Positions 8,359 through 17,009 of a stretch of DNA of 51,196 nt are shown here, piece by piece. The stretch is taken from NCBI GenBank assembly GCA_964567755.1, contig CAZMNW010000016.1:1-51196 (forward strand), given 5' to 3'. The translations under genes were made by a program, and so were the position numbers. Source of the stretch: DASRJW01 sp964567755. GTDB lineage: Bacteria; Krumholzibacteriota; Krumholzibacteriia; G020349025. The notes below the pieces were generated by a model. That model was not told the origin of the DNA, did no database searches, and worked only from the letters and a program-made list of their open reading frames with translations. Numbering within the stretch: position 1 is the stretch's first letter; each line of letters starts with the position of its first letter.

Positions 8359-9540
8359 TCACCGTTCCGTCGTGCTGGACACGCCGCTTGCCGGCGTCGT
8401 CGCGGCGAGGATGCGCACTGGCGCGCCCGGCCGCAACCCGGGGACGACGCCGGAAAGCAACGACTCGCCGGGAGCCACGGCCCCGAGCAGCTCGACGACG
8501 CCTTCGATCTCGTCGACGAGGCCGGTTTGGACCACGACGCGCTCGGCGCTGCCAGCGCGAACGCGATACACGACTTGTTCCGTGCCTTCGAGACGCAGGC
8601 AGGCAAGAGGCGCCGTCGTCGCCTGTTCCTTGGTGGCATGAATGACACGACCGCTGGCGAAGAGCCCGCCCACGAGCCGTCCGCCGGGGTTCTCGATCCG
8701 CGTGTACACGCGCACCTGCCGCGTTCCGGCTTCCGTCGTCGGATTCAGCCGGTCCACTTGGCCGGTGAACACCTCGCCCGGGAAAGCGTCGATGTGGAAC
8801 TCGATGGGCGTTCCCGGTTGCACGTGGCGCAAGTTTTCGCTGGCAACCGTCGCCGACAGCTCGAGAGTCCGTGTGTCGACGATCTGCAGCAGAAAATCTC
8901 CGATCGCCGTGCGTGCGCCACTGTGCACATGGATCTTGCTGACGATGCCATCGATGGGGCTCGGAACGTCGAGCGTCGCGGCGTTCTCCTCGGCGATGTT
9001 CAGCTGCGCCTGAGCGGCCTGCACTTGTGCCTGGGCAGCTTTGTGCTGTGCTTCCGCGGTTTCGAGGTCGGCGGGTGCGGCGGCACCAGCATCCAACAGC
9101 CGCTTGGCACGGCGCACCGCATTCTCCGCCGCCACCACGTTGGCCTGCGCAGCTTGCAGCTCGGCGGTGGCAGCGTCCCACGTGCCCCGCACCTCGCGTG
9201 CTTTGTAGGCGGCGAGCTTCTGCCCGCGCCGCACGCTTTGCCCCTCGCGGACGAGCATGGCTTCCAAATCGCCGTCGAAACGAGCGACGACCTCGACGAT
9301 CTCGTCCGGGACGAGCTCGCCCGTGAACGCAATCCCGGCTTCGAGCTTGCGTGCTTCGAGGCGTATGACACTGGCTGCGCTCACCAGCACTTGCCCGGGG
9401 GCGTTCGGTGTCTCGACCGCCTCGTGGGTCCCACAACTGGGGAGTCCGAACAGCGCCACGAGTGCCGTCCACCGCACGTGTGCCATCCCGCGCAGCTCCC
9501 GCATGTGCGCCGCATCCTTCCTGAGCCCGTGCCGGTTCAT
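8359..9540 (-). CDS. Periplasmic adaptor (membrane fusion) lipoprotein of RND pump
   Basis: This protein of up to 393 residues is an HlyD/AcrA-type adaptor. It has a signal sequence and lipobox (LFGLPSC, Cys36 from this start), a lipoyl-like half (VREGQSVRRGQKLAAY), an Ala/Gln/Glu-rich coiled-coil hairpin (about residues 110-185), the second lipoyl half (SPIDGIVSKIHVHSG) and beta-barrel and membrane-proximal domains. It joins the permease to the outer-membrane channel. The ATG at 9540 overlaps the stop of the outer-membrane factor gene (ATGA), which suggests translational coupling. In-frame ATGs at 9504 and 9486 would give a shorter, more usual signal peptide and cannot be excluded. Confidence 0.9.
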   Translation of the reverse strand: MNRHGLRKDAAHMRELRGMAHVRWTALVALFGLPSCGTHEAVETPNAPGQVLVSAASVIRLEARKLEAGIAFTGELVPDEIVEVVARFDGDLEAMLVREGQSVRRGQKLAAYKAREVRGTWDAATAELQAAQANVVAAENAVRRAKRLLDAGAAAPADLETAEAQHKAAQAQVQAAQAQLNIAEENAATLDVPSPIDGIVSKIHVHSGARTAIGDFLLQIVDTRTLELSATVASENLRHVQPGTPIEFHIDAFPGEVFTGQVDRLNPTTEAGTRQVRVYTRIENPGGRLVGGLFASGRVIHATKEQATTAPLACLRLEGTEQVVYRVRAGSAERVVVQTGLVDEIEGVVELLGAVAPGESLLSGVVPGLRPGAPVRILAATTPASGVSSTTER

Positions 9541-11072
9541 TCGTTGCCCGATTGCGTGATCAGGTTGGTGAACATGGGCCTGCCCGTATAACGCTCCAGC
9601 CGGGCGAGAGCGTTGAGGTAATCATGCCGCGCGCTGGCCTCGCTGAGCTGAGCCGTCTGCAATGCCGTGCGTGCATCTTCGACTTCGAGCAGACTCGAAG
9701 CTCCCTCTTCAAACCGGAGGTTGGCGAGCTCCATGGCGCGTTGCGCCAGCTGCGCAGTTCGGGTCCGCGAGCGCAATAGCTCTGCGGCGCGCGTCAACTC
9801 GCCGATTTGGTTCTCGACCAGCAGCTGGATCGATTCCCGCGCCTGCTGCAAGTCGTATCGCGCCCGTGACGCCTCGGCGCGCGAAGTCTGCACTTGTCCG
9901 CGAGTTCGCAGGCCATCGAAGAGCTTCCAAGAGAGTGCGGCACCCGCGTTCGCGTCCTGGACCCAATCGTCCTGATTCGGCCAGCCGTCACTCGGAAAGG
10001 CCTGCTGCGAGTAGGTGCCGTAGAGTGAAAGCGCTGGCCATGCCTCGCGTCCGGCGACGGTGATCGCGGCCTCTCGGGCCTTGACCCCTTCTTCGAACGC
10101 CGCAATTCCCAAGTTGCGCAGTGCGGCGCTGAAGATTCCCGTGGTGTCGAACATTGCCAGAGGTTCCAGTGGGAGCTCGACGCCAGCCAGAAGCGGCGTC
10201 CGCAGCACCAGCGTCACGTGAACCGGCAAGTTGGCGAACGCTGCCAGCCGCAAGTAGGCGACGTCGCGGGCGTTCTCGGCGGCACGCACGAATGGATACT
10301 GGTTGTCGCGCTGAACCTCCGCTTGCAAGAGCTCGAACTCCGAAGTTTGGCCGGCGTCGGCGCGTGCACGCACACGTCGCAGCTGCGTTTCCGCCTGTTC
10401 GAGTCCCAGCTCGGTGATCGACACCGAGCGATCGGCGAGAAGCGCCGCAAGATACGCCTCACGAACCAGCATGCGAACTTCCGCGGTCCGGTCGTCGCGC
10501 CGGTTTTCAAAGGCACGCAACGCATGTTTGGCAGCGCGGACTGCGGCCACGATCGAACCGCCCTCGAAGACTTTCTGGGACAGGCCGAGCCTGACGTCGT
10601 AGCGATGGGCGCTCGCGAACGGTCCGGCGTCGAACAGTCCGGAGAAGCTGGCGAATGGAGCCGTGGGCAGGGCGATTTCGAGGTCGCGGACGCGCTGATC
10701 GAGCGCCGCCAACGTATCCGGCTCGAAGGGTTGGATGCTGCCGAAGCCGCCATCCTGGCGGAAAACACTTTCGAACTGTCGCGTATAGGTCGAACTCAGG
10801 ACGATCTGTGGAAACACGTCGGCGCGGGCTTGCCGATAGGTACCATAGGCAGCATCGCGGTCGGCTTCGGCACGCAGCATTTCTTCGCCGACATCGAGCG
10901 CTCGTTCCATGCACTCACGCAATGAAACGGCCAATGTCTCGGGCCGTGCGGGCGCCGGAGCGTCGGGCTGAGCGCGCACCATCCCTGGTGCGAACACACC
11001 AAGGACTGCGAGAGCGCAAGCCCGGTGCCATCGCACATGCTTCGTGACTTCAGCAGATCGATGACGTGGCAT
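9537..11072 (-). CDS. TolC-like outer-membrane efflux factor
   Basis: This 511-residue protein is an OEP/TolC-family trimeric channel. A signal peptide (ACALAVLGVFAPGMVRAQ) is followed by two repeats of long alpha-helical segments with beta-strand insertions; the family hallmarks AERDAAYGTYRQ-like helices, LSLYGTYSQQAF and ARARYDLQQAR-like helices are visible. It is the first gene of the outer-membrane factor/adaptor/permease operon. The frame is open from 11102, but the ATG at 11072 has GAGG six bases upstream and gives a compact signal peptide, so I prefer it. It overlaps the adaptor gene by 4 bases. Confidence 0.88.
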   Translation of the reverse strand: MPRHRSAEVTKHVRWHRACALAVLGVFAPGMVRAQPDAPAPARPETLAVSLRECMERALDVGEEMLRAEADRDAAYGTYRQARADVFPQIVLSSTYTRQFESVFRQDGGFGSIQPFEPDTLAALDQRVRDLEIALPTAPFASFSGLFDAGPFASAHRYDVRLGLSQKVFEGGSIVAAVRAAKHALRAFENRRDDRTAEVRMLVREAYLAALLADRSVSITELGLEQAETQLRRVRARADAGQTSEFELLQAEVQRDNQYPFVRAAENARDVAYLRLAAFANLPVHVTLVLRTPLLAGVELPLEPLAMFDTTGIFSAALRNLGIAAFEEGVKAREAAITVAGREAWPALSLYGTYSQQAFPSDGWPNQDDWVQDANAGAALSWKLFDGLRTRGQVQTSRAEASRARYDLQQARESIQLLVENQIGELTRAAELLRSRTRTAQLAQRAMELANLRFEEGASSLLEVEDARTALQTAQLSEASARHDYLNALARLERYTGRPMFTNLITQSGNE

Positions 11073-11210
11073 CGTCGCCCTCATCCTTCGTTCTGAGGAC
11101 ACGCCTCGCGCCCTCTGGTCGAAAGATCCGCTGACCCACGCCGCGCTGCAAGGCGGTGGTTGCCGCCCTCCTCGACTCAGGCGTGCGTTTCCTCATCCCC
11201 GCGGACCGGG

Positions 11211-11245
11211 ATAATCTAACATGTTGCTAAATAGCAGTATAAGGT
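11211..11245 (-). promoter_or_regulatory. AT-rich double palindrome upstream of efflux operon
   Basis: In an otherwise GC-rich gap there is an AT-rich patch with two adjacent palindromes: AACATGTT (11218-11225) and TGCTA-AA-TAGCA (11225-11236). On the minus strand, TATACT and TAGATT occur here as possible -10 elements. It lies about 140 bases upstream of the outer-membrane factor start. I infer a promoter/operator for the efflux operon; no regulator gene is adjacent. Confidence 0.35.
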
Positions 11246-11342
11246 CTAGGCGGGCTGTTTTGCGCCGGGCCCAACGAAAGAAGAACCACTCGCCCGCACC
11301 AGGCTGCGGCGTGGAGTCTTCCATTGCGGGGCTGAGCGTGTC

Positions 11343-11744
11343 TTACGGCCGGGGCGGCGAGGGCGCCAGAGCACGCTGCACGCGGGCGAGAAGGTCGCGG
11401 TTGGAGAAGGGTTTGGAGACGTAGTCATCGGCCCCTGCGGCCAAACCCTCCTGGTGCTCGCGCTGCATGGCGCGCGCCGTGAGCAAAATGACGCAAATAT
11501 CGCGTAAAGAAGAATCCGATTTGACCAGGCGGCACAGGTCGAGACCGCTCATCGACCCCATCATGACATCGAACACGGCGACGCGCGGTTTCTCGCTTCG
11601 TAGTTGCGCCAGGGCGGCTGCACCATCGCTCACGGTGATCACGCGCATGCCGGCGCCGCGCAAGACGATGCTCACCGACTTGAGCGTCAACGGATCGTCA
11701 TCTGCGACGAGAACGTAAGGTTCAATGTGATCCGGGTGCTGCAT
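11343..11744 (-). CDS. Single-domain response regulator (REC)
   Basis: This 133-residue protein is a lone receiver domain with no output domain. The acidic pocket is Asp15-17 (LVADDDP), the phospho-acceptor is Asp59 (AVFDVMM), and the conserved Thr and Lys are present (LLTARA, VSKPF). The frame opens at 11816, but the ATG at 11744 is preceded by GGAG with 8-base spacing and starts right before the REC fold, so it is chosen. It follows the hybrid histidine kinase gene by about 50 bases on the same strand and is probably its partner or a downstream phosphorelay element. CheY-like proteins act by binding other proteins; the target is unknown. Confidence 0.88.
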   Translation of the reverse strand: MQHPDHIEPYVLVADDDPLTLKSVSIVLRGAGMRVITVSDGAAALAQLRSEKPRVAVFDVMMGSMSGLDLCRLVKSDSSLRDICVILLTARAMQREHQEGLAAGADDYVSKPFSNRDLLARVQRALAPSPPRP

Positions 11745-11796
11745 CGGCAAGTCTCCAGGGCCGCCGTGGATGCCGGCTGTGACCGGCTCGAGTGAA

Positions 11797-13905
11797 TCAC
11801 ACGAGCGCGCGAACATTCTCCAATAACTGGGCCTTCTCGAACGGCTTGCGGACGTACTCCGTGGCGCCGAGCGCCATCGCCTTGTCGCGATCCTCGAGCA
11901 CGGACAGCACCAGCACCGGGATGCCTGAGGTGGCGGGATCGCTCTTCAGCAGTCGCAGCACATCGTATCCATCGATTTCGGGCATCATGATGTCGAGGAT
12001 GATCACGTCTGGTTGGAGCTGACGCGCCTTGGCCACGGCCTCGCTGCCGCTTTGACAGCCGACGGTCCGATAGCCGAGCGGCTCCAGCAGTTCCGTCAGC
12101 GCCACCACGATCGATGGTTCGTCATCAACGATCAAAACTTGCTTCCCGGGCGAGGTCCGCTCCAGTGCTTGCACCAGGTGGTGCTCGGCGTCGCCAGCCA
12201 GGGATTCGGCCGAACGAATGGACCGGCGCGGCGGCTTCACCGATTCAGGCACTGCCGCAACCGGCAGGGTGAAGCGAAACACCGAGCCTTCCCCGGGTGC
12301 GCTCTCGACCCAAATCGCCCCCCCGTGCTGCACGATGATGTTGCCCGAGATCGCCAGGCCCAGCCCGGTGCCCTGAGGCTTTTCGGTGAGAACGTTGCCC
12401 ACCTGGCCGAACTTGTCGAAAATGCGCTGGTGGTGGTCGCGCGGAATCCCCATTCCCGTGTCGCGGACTTCGACCAACACATAGGCCGGCCGCTCGGGAA
12501 CGGTGCTCGTCATGCCGGCAGGTCCGCTGCGCTCAGGACCGACACCGAGCGGCGCCCGTTGCATCGCCGGCCGCGCCGCAACGGTAATGACACCACGCTG
12601 TGGCGTGAACTTGATCGCGTTATCCACGAGGTTCGTGATCACCTGGCTCAAACGGTCAGGGTCCGCGAGCACCGTTGGAAGTCCGGGATCGATCTCACCG
12701 CGCACACGGATTTGTTTGCCCGTGGCCAGGGTGCGCAATGTTTCTAGGCATGGATCGATGATTCGTTGCAGATGCACAGCCTCGAAGCGACAGCGCATTT
12801 CTCCTGCCTCGATGCGCGAAAGATCCAGCAAATCACTGATGAGACGTGTCAAGCGTTCCGTCTGGGTGGCGATGATACCGAGGAACTCACGGCGTTCGGA
12901 CTCCGTCAGCTCCTGCGGGTCGTCGAGCATGATCTCGGTGAAGCTGCGAATCGAGGTCAGTGGTGTGCGCAACTCGTGGCTGACGTTGCTGAGAAAATCG
13001 CTCTTGAGTCGGTCAATTTCCTTGAGTTCAGCGTTGGCTTTTTCCAGTTCCTGCGCCTTTTGATGCAGGGCGGCCGTGCGTTGTTGCACGATCTGTTCGA
13101 GATGCTGATTGTGGTAACGAATGGCGTCCTGGCTCTGCTTCAAGTCGTTTGTCATGGTGTTGAAGCAGCGCGCCAGGTCGCCCAGCTCGCCGACCAGGTT
13201 CTCCTCGACGACGTGGTCGAGATCGCACTTGGCGACCAGGGCAGTCGCCCGGGCCAGGTTCTGCAGCGGCACGGTCACCTTGCGCGAGAAGAAGCGTGCG
13301 GCCAGCAGCACGATGATGACGGCGCCAGCCCCCAGGAGGTACAACACGAGCCGGGTTTCCGCCAGCGATGCCACCAGCGGCTCGAGCGACAGCCCGACGC
13401 GCACGGTGCCCCAACGTACGGGCGTGCCCTGCACGCGCACCGGGACGGCGATGTCGAGGAACGGTTTACCCGTAGATTGGCCTGCGGCTCGGCTCAGACT
13501 TTGGATCACGACGTCGTTCACTGCCAGGATCCGGCGGCTCGTCGGATCGTCGGCGCGTTGGCCCTGCCGCTCGGGCTCGCCGCTGTGCCCGGCCACCATC
13601 CCTTCCTTGTCGAGGATGATGACATAGAGCACGCCGTTGTCGTGGATGGCCGTCTCGGCTGTTTGCTGCAACGATACATAGTCGTAGCTCAGCAAGGCGT
13701 TGCGCACCACCGCGGCGATCGAGTTGGCGACAGCAACGCCGCGCATTTCGGTCAGCTCCAGCATCACCGTCGTATGACGCTTGCCGACCACGTAAATGAC
13801 ACTCGCCATCAGCAAAATGACAATGATGCCGAAATAGAGCATAAAACGCCCTTGTAAACCCAAGGCGCGCAAGCGTCGTAAGGATCTCGAGAATGCGAGG
13901 TCCAT
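11797..13905 (-). CDS. Hybrid sensor histidine kinase (HAMP-HisKA-HATPase-REC)
   Basis: This 702-residue protein has TM1 (about residues 21-41), an extracytoplasmic sensor region (42-185), TM2 (186-206), HAMP (about 207-260), a coiled coil, HisKA with the phospho-acceptor His310 in VSHELRTPLTS, an ATPase domain (N-box NLVDNAIKF, G1 DTGMGIP, G2 GTGLGLAIS) and a C-terminal receiver with Asp638 (ILDIMMPEIDG). A Pro/Gly/Ser-rich insertion of about 25 residues lies between the N and G1 boxes (about 447-472). It starts 4 bases after the stop of the solute-binding lipoprotein gene, so the two are surely co-transcribed. I infer that the lipoprotein presents a ligand to the sensor region. Confidence 0.92.
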   Translation of the reverse strand: MDLAFSRSLRRLRALGLQGRFMLYFGIIVILLMASVIYVVGKRHTTVMLELTEMRGVAVANSIAAVVRNALLSYDYVSLQQTAETAIHDNGVLYVIILDKEGMVAGHSGEPERQGQRADDPTSRRILAVNDVVIQSLSRAAGQSTGKPFLDIAVPVRVQGTPVRWGTVRVGLSLEPLVASLAETRLVLYLLGAGAVIIVLLAARFFSRKVTVPLQNLARATALVAKCDLDHVVEENLVGELGDLARCFNTMTNDLKQSQDAIRYHNQHLEQIVQQRTAALHQKAQELEKANAELKEIDRLKSDFLSNVSHELRTPLTSIRSFTEIMLDDPQELTESERREFLGIIATQTERLTRLISDLLDLSRIEAGEMRCRFEAVHLQRIIDPCLETLRTLATGKQIRVRGEIDPGLPTVLADPDRLSQVITNLVDNAIKFTPQRGVITVAARPAMQRAPLGVGPERSGPAGMTSTVPERPAYVLVEVRDTGMGIPRDHHQRIFDKFGQVGNVLTEKPQGTGLGLAISGNIIVQHGGAIWVESAPGEGSVFRFTLPVAAVPESVKPPRRSIRSAESLAGDAEHHLVQALERTSPGKQVLIVDDEPSIVVALTELLEPLGYRTVGCQSGSEAVAKARQLQPDVIILDIMMPEIDGYDVLRLLKSDPATSGIPVLVLSVLEDRDKAMALGATEYVRKPFEKAQLLENVRALV

Positions 13906-13909
13906 GCTC

Positions 13910-15589
13910 TTACGGTTTCCCTTCGGCGAGGAGGGCAGTCTGCAACCAGACTTCCTCCATGGCGATGTTGCCGATGCCCATTGGTGTCATGAGAACGCCG
14001 CGCACATTCTGCTGGAGCGCGAGAGCCTGCAGGGGATGGAACAGGGGCACGATGGACGCGTCGTTCAACACCAAGCGCTCCACCTCGCGGTAGATTCCCA
14101 TGCGCTCGAGCGCGAAGCGCGTGCCGCGACCGCGCGCCAGCAACGAGTCCACCGTGGCGTTGCGGTAGCTGGTGAAGTTGGCCGCGCCCTCACGATGGCC
14201 GAGCGGGAAGAGGATCGAATCTGGATCCGGAATGTCCGCGAGCCAGGTCACCGTGAAACACTGCAGATCCTGGGTGGTGAGTCTGTCACTGAAGTCGCGC
14301 CAGTTGAGGGTCTCGGTTTCGAAACGCAGACCGACCTGCGCGACTTGCCGCGAGATCTCGTCGAGCAAAAGGCGGGTCTCTTCCGTTTGGCTTGCGGTCG
14401 TGAAGACGATACGCGGTAGCCCGCGGCCCCCGGGATAGCCGGCAGCCGCCAGCAACTGCCGCGCTCGTTCTGGGTCGTGCTCGAGCAGCTTCGATTCCGG
14501 CGTATAACCGGGCATTCCCGGCGGCAGGATCCCGTTCGGCGCGATGCGCGTGGTGGGGTCGCGGCGCAGGATCGCTTCACGATCGATGGCGAGTGCGAAG
14601 GCTTGCCGGACCCGGACGTCGTCGAACGGGGCGCGATTCTGGTTGAGACCGATGAATGTCGTGCTGAGCTCCTGGCGCGTCAGAATGCGGACACGTGCTT
14701 GGGTGCGGAACTCGTTGAAGCGTCCCTGGGGTATCAGTGCGGCGCTCAGCCGTCCGTGCAGGAACGACTGAGCCGCGTAGTCTTTGGCATGTTCTCCCGG
14801 CAGTTCGTAGACGAGTGAATCGAGCCGCGCGACGCCCAGGTGATACTCGGGATGCGTCACCAGGACGACATCGGTCTCGGTCCATCGCGCCAGACGGAAT
14901 GGGCCGCACCCCATTGGTTCGCGTCCGAAGCGCTCGTTGCCAATCCGCTCCACGTAGTTTCTGGGCACGATGCGCGACGGGTCGGACGCCAACGCAGCCA
15001 AGAAGGACGCAAAGGGATGCTCCAGCTCAATGCGCACGTCGTACGGGCCGAGCGCGCGCAATCCGAGTACCGAGTCGGCGCGTCCTTCTGCGAATGCCTG
15101 ACTCCCGAGAATGTGGCCGAGATACTCGCGCGCGAGGCTGGTGTCCTCTGCCGGCATTTGGAAAATGCGGGTGAAAGAGTACACGACGTCCATGGCGGTG
15201 AGCTCGCTGCCGTCGTGGAAGCGGACGTCTGGCTTGAGATGGAAAATGTAGACGCGACCGTCGGGCGAGACTTCCCACAGGTCGGCGATGCATGGAATGA
15301 TGTTCAGGTTGGAATCGAAGTGCAACAGGCCGTCGAAGATCTGGTTGACGATGGTGGCCTCATAGACGTCGTCCAGGCACGCCGGGTCGAGGCTTCCGGG
15401 TGCATCCTGCGCCATGCGGAACGCGCCGCCGCGAGGAATCGCCGCTGTGACCGGAACCTCTTCAGCCGGTGGGCGCCGGCCACAACCTGCCCCCACCGCG
15501 ATACAAAGCGCGAGTGTCGCCAGGAGCGATCGCCATGCGCTCGCTCTTCGATCCTCGATGCGGAAAAACCTCTGGAGGCCGATGGACAT
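13910..15589 (-). CDS. Family 5 solute-binding lipoprotein, orphan, in a two-component operon
   Basis: This 559-residue protein belongs to the peptide/nickel-type family 5 binding proteins (DppA/OppA-like). A lipoprotein signal ends in VGAGC (Cys36). Family features include GGAFRMAQDAPGSLDPA near the mature N-terminus, the LKPDVRFHDGSELTAMDV region, PFDDVRVRQAFALAIDRE and the C-terminal IVPLFHP. Members usually feed ABC permeases encoded next door. Here no permease or ATPase gene is nearby; instead the gene is followed directly by a hybrid histidine kinase and a response regulator. A sensory role, loading the kinase with peptide or another ligand, is my inference. A distant permease remains possible. 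No strong Shine-Dalgarno sequence is seen before the ATG. Confidence 0.88.
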   Translation of the reverse strand: MSIGLQRFFRIEDRRASAWRSLLATLALCIAVGAGCGRRPPAEEVPVTAAIPRGGAFRMAQDAPGSLDPACLDDVYEATIVNQIFDGLLHFDSNLNIIPCIADLWEVSPDGRVYIFHLKPDVRFHDGSELTAMDVVYSFTRIFQMPAEDTSLAREYLGHILGSQAFAEGRADSVLGLRALGPYDVRIELEHPFASFLAALASDPSRIVPRNYVERIGNERFGREPMGCGPFRLARWTETDVVLVTHPEYHLGVARLDSLVYELPGEHAKDYAAQSFLHGRLSAALIPQGRFNEFRTQARVRILTRQELSTTFIGLNQNRAPFDDVRVRQAFALAIDREAILRRDPTTRIAPNGILPPGMPGYTPESKLLEHDPERARQLLAAAGYPGGRGLPRIVFTTASQTEETRLLLDEISRQVAQVGLRFETETLNWRDFSDRLTTQDLQCFTVTWLADIPDPDSILFPLGHREGAANFTSYRNATVDSLLARGRGTRFALERMGIYREVERLVLNDASIVPLFHPLQALALQQNVRGVLMTPMGIGNIAMEEVWLQTALLAEGKP

Positions 15590-16209
15590 TTCATACTCGC
15601 AGAGGCTGAAACCAGTGGTCGTCTATGCGCTTCGGTGGGACAAAGCAAGGATCAATCCACGACAGCCGTAACAGTCCCCCCTTGGGAACTCTGCGATTGA
15701 CACGCGCCGGGCGCGCTTCACTTCTGTGTTCGGATGCCCGCGCGTTTCGCGGCGTCGATCGGGTCGACAGGAGCGAGCGGCGCTTGTCGCGTGCGCGCGC
15801 CAGCATGGTCCAGACGCGCTCCGTTGTCTGCGCGAAGCACCGGCTGGAAGCGACTGTCCAAACATCAAGCGGGCAGTGCTCGAACCCAGACGTGCAGTCC
15901 ACCGCCTCGTCCCAGGTGCGGCTCTATTCTGAAGTGCTGCGAAGCAGCATTGGCATGATCGAATCGAAGCAACACAACGAGCAGCCATGGAACCCACGCC
16001 AGCAAGCCGAAGCTTCTTTTGCCTGGATCCGAAGCGGGGGCGCATCCTCGCGTCACCAGCGGTGATCTCCACCCATTCCGCTACACCCGCGTCATCAGAC
16101 GTCACCCCTTTTCCAAGTGCCGCGCTGGAATGCGCCGACCCTCCAGGACGGAGAGGGTCCTGGAATCAAGGATGCGACGGCCGCGCTCGCTCGGGAACCG
16201 TGAGGGCGC
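15590..16209. other. 620-base intergenic region with two hairpins
   Basis: No gene I can support lies here; the plus-strand frames look like compositional artefacts. A short hairpin TGCTGC-GAA-GCAGCA lies near 15936-15950. A second one (TCCAGGAC / GTCCTGGA, 7-base loop, about 16141-16163) sits 50 bases beyond the lipoprotein stop and could end that transcript, although it lacks a clear T-run. The promoter of the binding-protein operon should lie here but was not identified. A tRNA-like stretch near 16060-16110 was examined and rejected. Confidence 0.45.
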
Positions 16210-16857
16210 TCACAGCAATTTGTCACGCGTCATGGTCGAAATGAGGAGCTGGATGAACTCTTGGATCTGTGCCTCCATCTGGCCCCCCAGCTCGGTCTCC
16301 GTCAGGCCCGTCCACACGAGTTTCCCGGAACCGATGTCATAGACATTCGTCTCCAGATGGACGAGCTCGGTGTCGTAGGTGTAACCCGGGCTCGAGACCG
16401 TGGTATAGCCCGTATTGTAATAGCCGGACCAGGAGCCGTAGTAGGACGGGTAATAGGACGGGAATCCCGTCGCGTACGCCGTCGTTGTCGGTGGCACATA
16501 CGTGGTCACGGTCTTGCGGTCGACGATGCGCGTGACCAGAACTTGCGTGAACTGATGCTGTTTCACCAAGGGGGCGACGCTTTCCTCGCTCAGCGCTTGG
16601 GGATCGGCAAGCATTTGGTAGCTCACCATCGCGCGGATGTTCTTGCCCGCGAGCACTCGGGCGAAGGAGTCCTCGAATTGGCGGCGAGTGACGGCATTCT
16701 TGGCGACCCCGATGATGAGCACATGTGCATTCTCAGTTTTCTTGCCCACGGCCTCCGGATCCACCCAGCTGGTGAGCAGGGTGGTGGTGGCGCAGGAAGT
16801 GAGCAAGCTGGTCAGAACGGTACCGAGGACAGCAAGAGACACGGCACTTGGTTTCAA
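16210..16857 (-). CDS. DUF4136-like lipoprotein with Tyr-rich segment
   Basis: This 215-residue protein carries a lipoprotein signal ending in LLTSC (Cys22). The start is a TTG at 16857, chosen because AGGAG lies 7 bases upstream and the signal begins there. ATG-like starts further upstream would add a long non-signal extension. The mature part begins TTLLTSWVDPEAVG, followed by a Rossmann-like stretch (AHVLIIGVAKNAVTRRQFE) and SYQMLADPQALSEE. A Tyr/Ser/Gly-rich segment (YPSYYGSWSGYYNTGYT, about residues 130-148) may be surface-exposed or disordered. It ends with a region on joint lipoprotein turnover-like repeats. The overall plan fits DUF4136-type envelope lipoproteins of unknown function. 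It is divergent from phosphoglucomutase. Confidence 0.7.
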   Translation of the reverse strand: MKPSAVSLAVLGTVLTSLLTSCATTTLLTSWVDPEAVGKKTENAHVLIIGVAKNAVTRRQFEDSFARVLAGKNIRAMVSYQMLADPQALSEESVAPLVKQHQFTQVLVTRIVDRKTVTTYVPPTTTAYATGFPSYYPSYYGSWSGYYNTGYTTVSSPGYTYDTELVHLETNVYDIGSGKLVWTGLTETELGGQMEAQIQEFIQLLISTMTRDKLL

Positions 16858-17009
16858 GGGGAACTCCTTTTGCTGGGGGCAGAATACACGAACGGCGGCT
16901 CCCTTGTTCGCCGCCTGCGGCTCCGCCGGACGCCGGCGCGTGGCCGGGAATGGGGCATGCGCCGCCGCATTCGATGGCGCCCTTCGCCGCCAACCGGTAC
17001 GCTGCCCGC

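Noticed and set aside
15625..16065. Plus-strand frame of 146 codons in the intergenic region
   Set aside because: No ribosome site, no recognisable domain and low-complexity Arg/Ser composition.
16055..16115. tRNA-like stretch on the minus strand (GCGGGTGTAGCGGAATGG start)
   Set aside because: No matching acceptor 3' arm, no proper T-arm and no anticodon stem.
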